This document shows positions 11,501 to 26,500 of a DNA stretch of 64,000 bases, one piece after another (the first letter of the stretch is position 1; each line of letters begins with the position of its first letter). The notes below the pieces were generated by a model. That model was not told the DNA's origin. It saw nothing but the letters and a program-made list of their open reading frames with translations, and ran no database searches. A program made the translations under genes and the position numbers. Origin of the DNA: Merluccius polli (taxonomy: Eukaryota; Chordata; Actinopteri; Gadiformes; Merlucciidae); contig JAOPHQ010002298.1 of NCBI GenBank assembly GCA_030340625.1, positions 1-64,000 on the forward strand, in the 5' to 3' direction.

Positions 11501-14500
11501 TGAAGGATGACAATTAACAATACTTGGTACATTGGACATTTCTGTGTTCAACACATTAAAAACATTCCTGTGAACCATTCTCCTATGTTCTGTTTGTCTT
11601 AAACAGGTATGTCTGAGTCTGAACAGACTTTGAAGGGGACATCGCAGATAAAGATATTGTCTCCTGAAGAGATTGAAGGCATGAGAGTAGTATGCAAGGT
11701 ATTAGAAAATCTACCCGACTTGCTTGTGTTGTGCTGCTATTGCATGGGCCAGGCATGGGGAAATCAAGAAATGTATATACTATCAATTTGATCTGAGTGT
11801 CCACACTCACACTTAATTCAGAAACAAAACCGAGCCCTTAAAAACTTATTTTTTTAAAACGTTTTCATGCAGCCATCACCGATCAAAGTCAACTATGTAT
11901 GTAAAGAATAACCCATTCACCTATGTCTTTTTAATCAATTTTCTCTGTGGAGAAAAATAAAATGCAATCACATTTTGAACAGAAGTGATGCCGGGAGTAA
12001 GAAGGTTGCGTAGTGCACATTTTACATATTTCAATTAGGTGTGCAGCTTAAACTGCACAGTTCCTATTATATATCATACTTATTATTAGGTGTGGAGCAA
12101 ACCTGCTTGAACAATGCTAGAACAATAATTCATATAATTCAACAGCAATAAAAAAAATTATTTGTACTACCTTACTATCCAAACCTTTATGGAATGACTC
12201 AAAACTTTTATACTTATGCTTGTTAAGTATTTTATACTTATGCTTGTTAAGTATTTAAACTCTTTAACTCCCCCACACACAGAATTTTTCTATGTTCTAG
12301 AATTGTTAGTGTACAAAATCACAATTATTACAATGTAGAAACTGTCACTTCTCCCACAATAACTAGACCCCATAGATATATTATACATCAACATGTTGAG
12401 CTCCTAGCAGGGACATATATTGAAATATAGAAATCAGTTTAGAACTGAACAGCTGTTTCGAAAAATAACACAATTCTCTCACACTAGACTATTAACTCAT
12501 TGGCTGCCAATGACGTCTATAGACGTCAATTGAAATACAACCGTTGACTGCCAATGACGTCTATAGACGTCAATTATGTTTTTCAACGGGGCTGACTGGG
12601 GAGCGATCTAGCGGACCTTGTCACAAAAAATCAGGCTTGTAAACATAGTATGTACTACCGAACTGACCCACTAGGTGGGCCCCGTGCCAAATAGGATGGG
12701 AGAGATGAGTAACACAAAAAGCTTGTTTTCTCCATTTTTGGTCAAAAACAGGTGTTTTTGGTGAAACCAATGTATGTTCTACTGCCGATTACCAAAGAAC
12801 GGAAAAAGGTAGAAACAAACGGTTTGTTCCTGATTAAAGAAGAGAGTCTACTCTTTCTTGTGATAGTTTCGGTGTTTACATAGTCATAGAACTCACTGTT
12901 AAGTGGGTCTTAGGAAATCAGTCAAAATGCTGTAAAACGCTTGGCAGTATGGGCCTCTCTGCACTGAAAATGGCTGGCAGCCAATGAGTTAATATTCTTC
13001 ATACTATATACTAGAACAATAATTCAAACTTTACTTACTACCTTACCATCCAAACCTCTATACAATAACTCAAAACTTATTATATATACTTTAAAAAAAT
13101 ATTTAACTTTTAAACCAAGAACATCCTAGCAACCCCCTAGAACACCATAGAACCCACCATAGAAACCACCACAATCATCCAGAATACAGCCCCACAAGCA
13201 GAATGTGCTTGTGGGGCTGTGATCTAGTGGCTCTTCTTTTTGATTTTGTGTGAAACAGTTATTTCACCAATTTAGTGAAATACGTTTTTGTTATATTTTA
13301 AATAAATTACTAAAATGTTACCATATGGCCTTAGTGTGGTACATTCCTAAAGAAATATAGTGGTTATATCACACATACCATGTAGCCTATCTTTTTAAGA
13401 TTTTGAAGTTGTCAGGGCATAAGACCAATTATCAGTTAATGTTCACCAATCAAGACTCAATAGTCTAACAATGGAATAGCTCTCAGTGCTGAATTTCTTT
13501 TAACACAAAAACAAAAAGAAAAGCCACTAGATTACAGCCCCACAAACACGGTTTAAATCATCTTTTAATCGTTTAAATCGAAAAATCGAATCTAATTGTG
13601 ACCTTAAAATCGAAAGTCAAATTGAATCGTGGATTTGGAGAATCGTGACACCCCTCTAGAACACCCTAGAAACCACCTAAAGCACCCTATCAACCACCCA
13701 ATGCACTCTAGCAACCACCTAGAACACCCTTACAACCATCTAGAACACCATAGAAACATCTAGAACAACCTAGCAACCACCCAGTGCACTAGCATCTACA
13801 TAGAACACAATAGAAACACCCTAGCAACCACCTGGAACACTATATCAACCAAATGCAACACCCTTGCAACCAGCCAAAACACCATAGAAAACCAAATAGA
13901 CCACCCAGAACACCCTAGCGACCACCCCGAATACCTTAACAAGCATCTAGAACACCTAAGTAGCCACCTAAACACCCTAGCAACCACCCAAGACACCTTG
14001 GAAAACCATATAGAACACTCTGGAAAACCACATAGAACATCCTAGCAACCACCTAGAACACCCCAACAACGATATAGAACACCACAGAAACAACATAGAA
14101 CATCCTAGCAACTACTCAAGACACACTAGCAACCATACAGAAATCCATGGCAACCACCCAGAACGCCCTAGCAACCACCCATTACACCCTAGCAACCACC
14201 CAGAACACCATAGCAAACCAACAAGAACACCCTAGCAACCATCCAGAACAATAGCAACTGTGCAGAACACCCTAGCATCCATCCAAAACACCCAAGAAGC
14301 AACATATAACACCCTAGCAGCCACCATAAAACTACAGCATTACTTCACGTCACTCTACTGCACATTTCCAATATACCAGGTACTAAAAGCTTTATTTTCA
14401 GCATACACACCGGGATTTTTCTGTGTTCTTGAATTGACCCGATAGACGTATTATATATACATTAAATGTTGAGCTTGATTGCTCATCTCAATTTTCTAAG

Positions 14501-17500
14501 CGATGGTGTTTATAAGAGATAACTTTAAATGTTCTCCACAAACACACACACATTGAAATCTAAAATCAGTTTCAAACTAAACGGTTGTTTAAAAAAATAA
14601 CAATTATCTCACTCGACTATTCTTCCCAAACTTCCATACTCATCTTCTTCATACGTTATACTACAACAATAATTCAAACTTAATTTACTACCTTAATATC
14701 AAAACTTCTATATAATGACTCAAAACATACTATTTATACTTTTGAAATTTGAAATTTAAAAGACTTTTAAACCAAGAACACCCTAGCAACCACCTAGAAC
14801 ACCAAAGAAACCACCTACATAACCATAGCAACCACCGAGAACACCCTAGCAACCTCCCAGAATACCCTAGCAATCACCCAGAATACCCTAGCAACCATCT
14901 ACAGCACCCGAGCAACCACTTAGAACTCCCTAGCAACCACCCAGTACACCCTAGCAACCACCTAGAACACCATAGAAACCCACATAGAACACCATAGAAA
15001 CCACCCAGAACACACTAGCAACCACCTAGAACACCTTATAAGCCATCTAGCACCACCTAGAACACCCTAGCAACCATCTAGCACACCCTAGCAACCATTT
15101 AGAACACTAGCAACTGTGCAGAACACACTAGCAACTGTGCAGAACACCATAGCAACCGTCAAAAATACACAAGAAGCAACATGTAACACCCTAGCAGCCA
15201 CCATAAAACTACAGCACCACTTCCCTTCACTCTACTGTATATTTCTAATATACCAGGTACTAAAAACTTTATTTTCTGCAAGCTGCACACCACAATTTCT
15301 TCCGAAATTGTGTTTTTTCTAGTTATTTTTTCTAGGCATTATTGTAGGACTTACTATTAAGAGAAAAATACTATCTCTCCCTCGAAGTGTTGTTGCATAC
15401 ATGCTTTTGTATGAAATGTTCATGTTGGGTACAAAGTACCAACTCCGGTCTCTATTGAAGCTATTGTTGTTGTAACAGATTAAATGACAATGGAATTTGT
15501 ATTTGTGTGTACATCTTTGCTAGAATAGTACAATTCTTCAGAATGTCTACCTCTGTAATGTTTACTCCTTAAGTCGACTGCCTCTATTTACTGTGTATTG
15601 TTCATCATTTTCATTATTTAATTTGTGACTTGACTATTCTCTTTGATTTGGACTTTATAGCTGGCACGAGAAGTCCTGGATATAGCAGCCCTGATGGTTA
15701 AACCTGGCGTCACTACTGAGGAAATTGACTACACAGTGCATCTGGTAATATTTCACAGAAGATGATGCATATCATAAGCTATCTATACCAAATGTGCATA
15801 GCATTCATCCAACAGTATCAAAAAACAACACATTGGAGTTTTATCTATCTACAACAAACTGCATAAAAAGATACTTCATCAAGTTTCAGCAATAATGAAA
15901 ACCATCCATTGGATTAAAAGACCATTATAAATAGCAGAACCCGTTTCAATTAGACGATAAATTAACCATGTAAATGTGGATGGCAAAGGATTTTGTAATA
16001 ACATTATTAAAAACGTACAACAAAAATTAACTAAGTGCAGTAATTTAGCTGCTGAATTAAGCTTTATATAACATAATTTCCAGTGGAGAGAGTGGAAAAA
16101 TGATGATGATGAATCTGGGTAGATGACACAATTTAAATTTTCTTCAGTTCTTAAACATTTGTTATGAATCCATATATATTTAAAGCTCCACTACCTAACT
16201 TTGTCTGAGATTCGGTCTGGGCAACAGTGCACTGCCCAACCTCAAGGGCACATGTAGACAAGATTCGAGCCAATTGCCTATACAATATGAAAACATACAC
16301 CATTAGAGCAACCACGTTCAAACAGGTTCTGACACCACACTGTGCTCCTGAACTAACCAACTTTGGGCATCCTGATTAGATGCCCAAACCACCTCAGCTG
16401 GCTCCTTTCGACGCAAAGGAGCAGCAGCTTCACTCTCTCTCCGGATGTCTGAGCTCTTCACCATATCTCTAACGCTCAGCCCAGCCACCCTATGGAGGAA
16501 ACTCATTTCAGCCGCTTGTATCCCCGATCTCGTTCTTTCGGTCACTACCCAAAGTTGGTGACCATAGGTGAGGGTTGGAATGTAGATCGCCTGGTAAATC
16601 AAAAGCTTTGCCTTCTGGCTCAGCTCCCTCTTCACCACAGCAGTCCAGTACAACGCCTGCATTACTGCGGACACTGCACCAATCCACCTTTCCATCTCAC
16701 GCTCTATTTTACCCTCACTCGTGAACAAGACCCCTAGATACTTGAACTCCTTCGCTTGAGCTTCACACCCGACTGCAAACAACGGTGGGAGCCTCCTTTC
16801 CAGCACCCTGAAATAAACTGTCCCAGGGGCGCTGAGCAGTGTGATACCCCGATAATTGTAGCACACCCTCCGGTCCCCCTTTTTTGAAAATGGGAAAATG
16901 GGTCTGCCATTCCACAGGCACTGTATCCGACCTCCACGTGACACTGTAGAGGTGTATCAGCCAAGACAGCCCAACAATGTCCAAAACCTTCAGCATCTCA
17001 GTGAAAATTTCATCCACACCTGGTGCCTTGCCGCTGAGGAGCTTCCTGACTACCTCAGAGACTTATGCCAAGGAGTGAGGCTTCCCCTGAGTCTTCAGAC
17101 ACTGCTTCCTCCCCAGAGGACATGTTAGTCAGGTTCAGGAGCTCCACAAAGTGCTCTTTCCACTAGGTTGGGTCGGTGTAAAACATTTCAAACTGGTTCG
17201 ATATTAAGCCAAACATCGGACCGGATCGGTATACCGAATTTGCCACAAGGTGGCAGCTCCAGAGTTGGTGGCGGTAATGCAACTACACTGTGCTAGATCA
17301 TTAGATCTTACCTACAGCACCTTAAAAAGGCCTACAGCCATTACATTAAGCTTGCATATTAACCATGTGTAAGAGAAAATGATAATTCTAATAATTATTA
17401 AAAGAACTAATGCTTCACGAGGAGACATATTTCATGTTGGATCTAATGAGAGATCTACAACTAAAACCTTGATGGCCGAATGCTCTGCAATGGCAATCTT

Positions 17501-20500
17501 AAGTCCAGCTGTGTTAAATGAAAACTGAAATGCTGAAACAATGGCGTTAAAACAGGGCAAAAAGAAGAGTTGATACCTGGTCAGGTTTCAGCAGTTAACA
17601 CTGCTAGACCCACAGTGACTTAATAATAATAATAATAATAATACATAGTATTTATATTGCGCCTTTCAGTGACCCATGGACGCATACAAGAGGGTGGAGA
17701 GACAAACGGGGGGGGGGGGGGGGGGGGGGGGGACAGGGGAGTGACAACAAGGGCAAGATGATGGAGTGGAATACGGGGGGGAGGGACAGGACAACAGTTA
17801 TGGGTAGGAGAGATCATAGGCTTGGGAAAAGAGGAAGGTTTTCAGACGGGACTTGAATGTGAGGAGTGAGGGTGAGTCGCGGACAGGTTGGGGGAGAGAG
17901 TTCCAAAGTCGGGGTGCTGTGCGGGAGAAGGCTCTGTCGCCGAAGGATTTGAGTTTTGATCCGGGTAATGTGAGGGAGAGAGTGGAGGAGGATCGGAGGG
18001 CACGGGTGGGGTGGTGGGGGACGAGGAGGTCAGACAGGTAGGGGGGGGCCAGGTGGTGGAGGGCTTTAAAGGTGAGGAGGAGTATCTTGAAAGTGATGCG
18101 CTGTTTGATGGGGAGCCAGTGGAGAGAGTGGAGAATGGGAGTGATGTGTTCACGGGACCGGGTGTGGGTAAGGAGGCGGGCAGCAGAGTTCTGGACCAGT
18201 TGTAGTCTATGGAGGGAATGAGAGGTGATGCCAGTGAGGAGGGAGTTGCAGTAGTCGAGACAGGAGGAGATGAAGGCGTGGATGAGGGATTCAGCAGCAG
18301 GGGGGGAGAGGCAGTGTCTGATTTTAGCGATGCGGCGGAGGTGGAAGTAGGAGGTCTTGACGATGGAGCTGACGTGGGGATCGAAGGATAGGGTGGGGTC
18401 CAGGATAACGCCGAGATTGCGTGCCAGGGGGGAGGATGTGATGGTCGAGGTGCTGATGGTGAGTGAGGTGGGTCCGGTTTTGTTGAGGGTGGATTTGGTG
18501 CCTATGAGGAGGAGTTTTTTCGCTGTTGAGTTTGAGGAAGTTGTGGGCCAGCCATGATTTTATTGTAGAGATGCAGGTTTCGATGTGGGTGAGGGGAGGG
18601 TTTTGGGTGGATTTGGTGCTGATGTATATCTGGGTGTCGTCGGCGTAACAGTGGAAGTCCGGGTTGAGTGAGCGGATGACGTGACCAAGGGGGAAGAGGT
18701 AACAGATGAAGAGGAGGGGTCCGAGGACTGAGCCTTGCGGGACCCCCTGCGTGACTGGGGAGAGGGTGGATGTGTGACCAGAGAGGGAGTCCAATTGTTG
18801 CCTGTTGGTGAGGTAGGAGGTGAGGAAGGTCGAGGAGTAACAGGATGTTGAGGGCACCGGAATCAGCAGAGGTGAGGAGATCGTTGATGACTTTGACAAG
18901 GGCGGTTTCGGTGCTGTGGAGTGGGCGGAATCCAGACTGGAGGGGTTCGTAGATGTTATTGGTCTGGAGATGGGTGTGGAGTTGGGCGGAGACGATGCGT
19001 TCAAGGGTTTTGGAGAGGAACGGGAGGTTGGCGATGGGGCGGTAGTTGGAGAGGTTGGCTGGGTCCAGGGTGGGCTTTTTGAGGATGGGGGTGATGGAGG
19101 CGAGTTTGTAGGCAGTGGGAAAGTGACCAAGGGATAGAGACTGGTTGAAGATGGTGGTGAGGTGAGGGAGGAGGACAGGGAGGCAGGCCTTGGTTAGGGT
19201 TGTTGGGAGGGGGTCGAGAGAGCAGGTGGTTGTCTTGGATGCGGTGATGATGTCCAGGATGTGGGAGGAGTCGACGGGGGAGAAGTCGGTGAGAGGAGGG
19301 AAGGGCGGGAGGTCAGGGAAGGGGGGTAGGTGTGGTGAGGGAGGAGAGGTGGGGGAGGAGGAGTTGCTGACGGTGGCAGTCAGGGAGCTCTTGATTTGGG
19401 AGATTTTGTTGTTGAAGGCGAGGAGGAAGGAGTTGCAGAGGTCGGGGGAGGAGGGTGGGTTGATGGCCGGTGGCCGGAGCAGCTTGTTGACGGTGGAGAA
19501 CAGGGTGCGGGTGTTCCGGTTGGTGCTGTTGATGAGGGATGAGTAGTGGGCGGATTTGGCAGCATGGAGAGCGTCACGGTAGAAGGAAATGTGGTGTTTG
19601 AAGGCTTCGGCGTGGACGGTGAGGTGGGTTTTTTTGTAGAGGCGTTCAAGTTGACGGCCAGTTTGCTTCATGGAGCGGAGCTCTGGGGTGTACCAGGGGG
19701 CAGAGTTGGTGAATGAGACAGATGAAGTTTTCCAGGGGGCAAGGGAGTCCAGGGCGTCAGAGAGGATGGTGTTGAGCGTGGTGGCATAGTCGTCAGGAGA
19801 AGAGGGGGCGGAGTCAGGGGGAAAGGCGGAGGATATGAGCTGGGAGAGCGTGAGTGGGTTGACTGCCTTGATGTTGCGGTAGGAGATGGAGCGTTTTTTG
19901 GGATTATAGGTGAGGGTAGAGGGGCAGAGAAGAGGATGCAGAGATGATCAGATAGTGGGAAGGGGAGAGGATGGGGGTTGTATATGGGTAGGAAGGAGGA
20001 ACAGACTATGTCGAGGGTGTGGCCTTTGGTGTGGGTGGGGAAGTTGATGTGTTGGGTTAGATGGAAACAGTCCAGGAGAGAGAGGAAATCAGACGTCAGT
20101 GGGGCAGTGGGCTGATCGATGTGGATGTTGAAGTCACCGGTGAGTAGGAGGCGGGAGGAGAGAGAGGATGCAATGGTGAGGAGTTGGACCACTGAGTTTG
20201 CCTTTCGCTCCCCGCTTTAGATTGCTTTATTGTGGCACGCGTATTTATTCAAAGTTTGTGTGGTTAAGCGTGCACAAAAACAGGCAGGGATTACGCACAC
20301 ATCCACTCGCACTGGTGCAAATCTTTCTCTGACGGTAGACCTACTCAGTGGTGCATTGGTGCATTTTGGCTGTTCTAATAAACTGAATGGTGCCGCATTT
20401 GTTGTATACGCTGATACGCATCATTCATACATAGGGTTGGGTACCAAGTTTTCAGTTGTTTGTTAACATGTAACATGTGATAAGTATATGAAAAGTAATT

Positions 20501-23500
20501 AAAGACAAATGGGTTTAGTTCATAAAAAAACTAACTAGAATGTCACAATAAGTAGCAAATGCTGATGACCGGAGAGGAGTCATATTTTGCCTGAGAAGCA
20601 GACATGATTATATTTGAGGAAAATAACTTCAGTCGAAGAATTTATAGAAGAGTAGAAGTCTTGAAGTTTGCACTGGTATTTCTTTTGCCATTATTTATTA
20701 GTATTGTAACTGTTATTTACTGTTAAATTATTATAGTTGATGTAGGTTTTATGTATTTATTGATAAATATGTTCAATTTCTTTGCATTTGGAATAAAAAA
20801 AATGTTTTTCGCTTTAAATTTAAACATGTGTCGGTTCAGGCATCATTTAGGCACCAGTACCGTTTTAAAAGTATTGTTTTTTTTGTCAAACGCTACTACA
20901 TTCTCTTATCAATAGGAACCTCATTGTTTGAGGATGAATGATGGGATGTGAATAGTACTTAATCAAATGGAGCTCTCTGGCCACTGTTTGATTTCATAGA
21001 TATATTCTATTAATTAAGGTATATTGTATTAGCCTATATTATAGTATATTAGGCTAATAGTAGCCTATATGTTCTGTCAAATTGAACATGCTGACATGAT
21101 AAGTTGATACGCTGCGAACCAAACATCAGAATGTGACCCTGTAGCGCAACGTCTGTCCATGCATGGTTCATACGGAGAGTAGACCTACTGCTGGTGAAGT
21201 CTTTTTTTGTATGTTCGGGTGGTACGATAATCCCCATGCATCAATCCAAAAAATGTTTTCAAACTTGGTTCGAAATACCAATGAACCAAAACATGAGTTT
21301 ACTATTCCCTACCAAAAGAATGTTTGCTTGTCCATGCAACTCTACTCAACTACTGCATTCGCGGTTCACGGCTATACACACCACATCCTAAAAATGATGA
21401 CTCACAGTGGAAGACTTTTCAGATTTTCCGCTATGTGTATGCTTATAATCGCATTTGCTACTAATGGCTACAAAAACAGAGTAAGAAAATACTAACGCAT
21501 CCAGAAGGAAATGTGCCCCAACAACATCAACAAAGGAAAATAAAGTTGAAAACGGCTTTATAAACAGTGATGGGAGGTGGCGGGGAAAGGTGTTGATGCT
21601 TGAAGATTGAGACTGAGTCACTCTTTTGATAGAAAACCTTCTAGGATGTAGATTTGTTAGGTAATGCAGCTTTAATTTTTTCTGGCATTATTGTTTCCGT
21701 TTCATTTTCCCCCTCACTATGACTCACAAGTTCCTCTGTCTTTCTTGTCGCATTCAGAATTGATTGTTGCATACAAGAAAACGTAATTGTTAGTAGTTTT
21801 AATAAACTTTTTTTTTTAAATGGATGAGGCTGTAATTCCATATGGCATTTTCTCAGGTAAAATACTCTTGTTGATAACCTAAATAACTGTACATATCAAT
21901 TTTTGTCTGTCCAGGCTTGCACAGCAAGGAAATGTTATCCTTCCCCTCTAAACTATTACAACTTTCCAAAGTCCTGCTGCACATCTGTCAATGAAGTGAT
22001 CTGCCATGGCATTCCTGACAGAAGACCCCTGCAGGATGGTGATATCCTCAATGGTAGGCCAAATATGGAATTATGATGTATGAGCGTTAAGTGTGATGCG
22101 TTTATTTAGATTTGATCTACTGTTATATAGTTCAAACCTTGACATCTAACTGTAAAGCAAGGTCTGTACATATGTATGTATGTATGTATGTATGAATGTA
22201 CGTTCGTCCTTCCTATATCTAGAATCGTTCATCCAATCTACTTCACACTTGGTGGGTGTATTGCTGGGGACCCAAGGACGTGCAGTTGAATATGGTGCAA
22301 TTTGGACACGCGACAAGTTCGATACTAATAAACCTAATAAACAAGTGACACTCTGTGCAGCGGGGGCGGGGCTTCAGGGCTCTGTGGAGTGCAGACTGAC
22401 TCGAGCTTGTCTTCACCTACGTCCGCAGCTGACTTGAGCATGTCGTCACCTACGTCCGCATCAGGCTGCCCTTTACAGACACGTTACCACCGAACTCGGA
22501 TATATATATACCAACATTAAAACCCAACTCTTTACTTCCATGGAATCTGAGCACGAGTAGACACAGGAACAGCGCCACTCTGCCATTGCAACTCAAATTG
22601 TGTATGCTTGCCATACTAACTTATAACACTAAGAAGGGCACCACCACCACCAACATATGTCCGATAATGAAATCCTTTTTTCTAACTTTGATTCCACTCT
22701 TGATCATTTCTCCTTGATTTTTGTGCTTCTACCATGGGGCCATGTAGGTAAATGTTTTTATCTTGTTTATAGTTATTTCCTACAGTTCAAAGTCTAGTTA
22801 TGAACAACATGGATGAAAGATTTGTGGCTATTTTTATGCCGAGTTCACACTACACGATTTTAAGCCCGATTTTCTGTTCGCTGACAAATTCAGGAGCTCG
22901 CCAACAAAAACCCCAAATCGGCTTTCAGTCGGGGCTCGCAAGTGGGCACTTGGTCGCTATGTGTGAACTACCAACGACGCAATCAAAGTGACTCGCCAAT
23001 GCCTCGGACATGTCGGTAGGCAGCGAGTGCGTCAACTACTACGCCAATGGCGTCGACGCACTACAGCCAATGGAAGTCTAGCACAACGATTCCTGTTTTG
23101 TGCGTGTATCACGTAATTTCCCGTGGCCGCTGTTTCGTGACAAAACATACTTTGGAGACCAGAGACTCTCGTCTAGGATTTCTGCTGGTGAAGGATCATG
23201 TAGTGTGTGACCCACTGTCGCCGATGAGTCATAACTGAAAGTCTCGCGATTACATGACAGCAAGTCGTGTATGAACGGTACAGCGATCTTACGACTTTGA
23301 AAATCTTTAGTAAGGCTGTAGTTGTTGCAAGTGAAGCGTGAAAGAGAGGCATTATCAGCACAATGTCCTTACATTTACTGGAGGTGGACCTTTTAATTCC
23401 TCGCATACTTATTGGAGTCCTCGCATACTGTCAAAAATAAACGCCCTGACTCTATTTTACAGTGGACATCACCGTCTACCACAATGGTTTCCATGGCGAC

Positions 23501-26500
23501 CTTAATGAGACCTTCTATGTCGGGGAGGTGGATGAAGGAGCCAAGAAACTAGTTCAAACCACCTATGAATGCCTTATGCAAGCTATCGATTCAGGTAAGG
23601 TTTTAATTGATTTTTTCTTAATTTGGATTGAGAAGTTTTTATTGCAAAGAATTTACCTTGGTTCTGATGTCAACATAGATCACCCTCGTGCAAACTTAGG
23701 CAAAATAAAGCAATACATATTCAGTACAAATATAGCTATATACATATATAAGTCATTATACACTATACACTATATATATACAAGTCATTATACAAATAAA
23801 ATAATTGATTGTAAAAACAAATATCTACAATGAGCAGCGAAGGAGATCAGTCATAGTACCAAACCATCTATGAAATATAATTGAGTGTATTCTGTCTGTC
23901 AGAACCAAATCTAAGAAATGTCTCTCAAATTGTATAATATATAAAACGTAATACAATAACAGTTCTTGTGTCTGACACAGTTGTAAGTGCAGAGTATAGT
24001 TCTCAACTGCTGTATTTGTTCGCTCTTATAATTAGGTCATTATAATCCCATTATTATTCTATCCCATTATATCCACATTGCACAGACTGCAATAAGGTAT
24101 GTAGAAATTAAAAAAAAAAAAAAAATCACATGTTTTTTTTATTTGGCACGGGTGATTTGATAGATGTTGGCAACAGTCTTTACAATAATTGCTTGCCTTA
24201 AGCAAACATAATAATATCAAGTCACAAGGTCAATATTTACGATGTTATCTTGTTTTATAAAAAAGTGGTTGCTCTACTGTTCACCTAGTCTCAGTCTCAC
24301 ACTTTTGCCAATATACCCCATTCATAAATATTAACATTTCAAATAATCAATTGTGTGTGTAGTAGTAGAAGTACAGGTTATTCTGTTTTTAATTTTTTGA
24401 ATATCTTACCTGTCCTTAGGTGTGTGAAACTGGTGCCCACTATGATGTTACAATACGTGCAGTTCTGGCACCTGTAGCATCCTGCTTTAGGTTGGAGAAA
24501 AGGCTTAGAAGATACATGTCTGTATGCACCAATTTGTCTTTAATGCTTTCACTTCTCATAGGAGAATAGAGGAGGGTATTTTAAGAGTTTGGGTTTAGTT
24601 TTGAGTCTAGAATCTTACAATGTTTAAAGGTGCAGTGTGTAGAATTTAGTGGCGTCTAGTGGTGAAGTTGCAGATTGCAACCAAATGAATACCCCCCCCC
24701 CTCACCTCTCCCTTTCCAACAATGTAGGAGAAGCTAACATGGCCTGTACGGTGCCAGTAGGTGCTTCCAAAATGATGACATCTTCTATGACAGCATCAAG
24801 TAGCCAAGTGTCAAGTGATGAGGTTCCTTGATAGAATTATTAATTGCATGTAATTATTTAGTCTGTAAAACTATAGGTAATATCTTACAAGTAAGATGGT
24901 GATTATGCAAAAAATTAAAAATGCGTCCTCTCTAGAGCCGTTTGTCGGTTCTGAGTTACTGTAGAAACATGGTGGTGCAACATGGTTAGCTCCGTGGAAG
25001 GCGACCCTGCTCCCCATGTAGATACAAACGGCTCATTCTAAGGTAACGAAAACACAATTCTTATTTTCATGGGATTATGCAGTAATTAAAACATATATTC
25101 CATTTCTGCCAAGTCCGTTCCGCTAGATGCCACTAAATTCTACACTGCACCTTTAAGTATAATTGCTTTTATTTCATTTATTTTCTTTGTGGTGTAGACT
25201 AGTGTTGCACGGTATACCAATACTAGAACCGTATCGCGATGCCCTGCCATTAAAAACGGTACTAAACCCCATTTTATTAGTACCGATACTTTAAGAATGA
25301 CTGTTTTTGCGACTGCGGGGAAGTGTGTGTGTGCAGCGCAGCGCTCTGCTTCCACTCATGCAGGCATAGTGGGCATGCCAACTGTTTGTTTTCTCTCTCA
25401 TATAAAGAAATATTGACCAATACACCTGGGGGGTATTGCACAAAACTAGGATAAGGGATTAAGCCGGGATATGTTTACGGATTTAGGTTATTCTGGCTAA
25501 ATTTAGCCTCAAGTCGGTTGCATGAAAGCAGCTCACACTTATCCCGGCTAAGTTACCATGGTGATTTATTCTCCGCAGTTAGCCTGCTCCAGACCAGGCT
25601 AACAGCCAGGCTAAGCTTAATCCTAGTGATTCACCTGTATTTACACCGTCAATCCTGTGAGGAATTAATGTGTTTTACAGCATGTGCATGGTCTTTCTAA
25701 GTATGTTGCATCATTTTAATTATCCCGAGTTAAAATATTACATATATAGTCATTTCTCATTTCATTTAAATCTGTTGGCTGTTTGCAATTGCAACAGTCT
25801 TTTTAGATTGATTCAAGTGTTATTACTCAGGCCAACACAGTTAAAGTCTATATTTTTTCATACTATGACACATTTACGTTTGTGTTTATGAAAGTCCGCC
25901 TTTATATGCAACTGCAGCGCATTTGGAAATGTCAACAAACAGATGAACGCAACATGCTTATGTCATATTTATAAAATGTATTTTAATCACACAATCAAAC
26001 CTTTGCAACATGTGAAACAGGCCCATTGGCTACCATGCATAATAAGCTGTTTTAAATTTCTAATTTCAAATCGCGCATACGTCACCGAGCCCGACCCGAA
26101 CCCGAGCATAATTTCTAAATATCTGTCCGAACCCGACCCGGCCCGTCGGGTACCCTCGGGTACCCTCGGGTCCCGTCGGGTCCCGTCGGGTATCGAATAA
26201 GGAGCTGTTCAGCGGCCGTGACGTATGAAACGTGACTTTTATCCATGTTCCGATCGGTGATTCTGTGAGCGATCGCGAGGTCTATTCAAGTATGTCGCTT
26301 ATCCCAGCTGATTTAGCCGCGCCTATTTATCCTGGCTTGGCAATCGTTCAACCGAATAAGCCAGGATGCGCCGAGCAGAATAGTTCAAGCCGCGCTTTCT
26401 CAATTAGCCTGGATTTCTTTATCCTAGTTTTGTGCAATACCCCCCTGGGCAGGTATAGGCCTAGGTAGGTAGACACCGCTAGACACACGGGTAATACCGG

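Larger units (their letters stand above)
12046..15310. repeat. Higher-order satellite in a metap1 intron
   Basis: A long unit recurs about three times. Its parts are a GAACAATAATTCA block, a CTACCTTAC(C/T)ATCCAAAC block, an ACTCAAAAC(T) block, an ACCAAGAACACCCTAGCAAC minisatellite tract, then ACTACAGCA...TACCAGGTACTAAA and a TTTTTCTRTGTTCTWGAATT block. The ACTACAGCA-to-TTTATTTTC segment near 14325-14400 reappears near 15205-15275, about 880 bases on. Two MITEs (12496-12988 and 13209-13546) are inserted in it. Confidence 0.75.

Noticed and set aside
11609..11791. Start of a small separate gene at the ATG of MSESEQ
   Set aside because: It is an internal Met of metap1; the frame after 11698 is intron.
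13655..15205. CRISPR-like regular repeats
   Set aside because: Units are degenerate 21-bp minisatellite copies without unique spacers, and the host is a vertebrate.
18916..19546. Gly/Glu-rich open frames on the + strand
   Set aside because: They are antisense to L2 reverse transcriptase; their composition reflects the G-rich complement.
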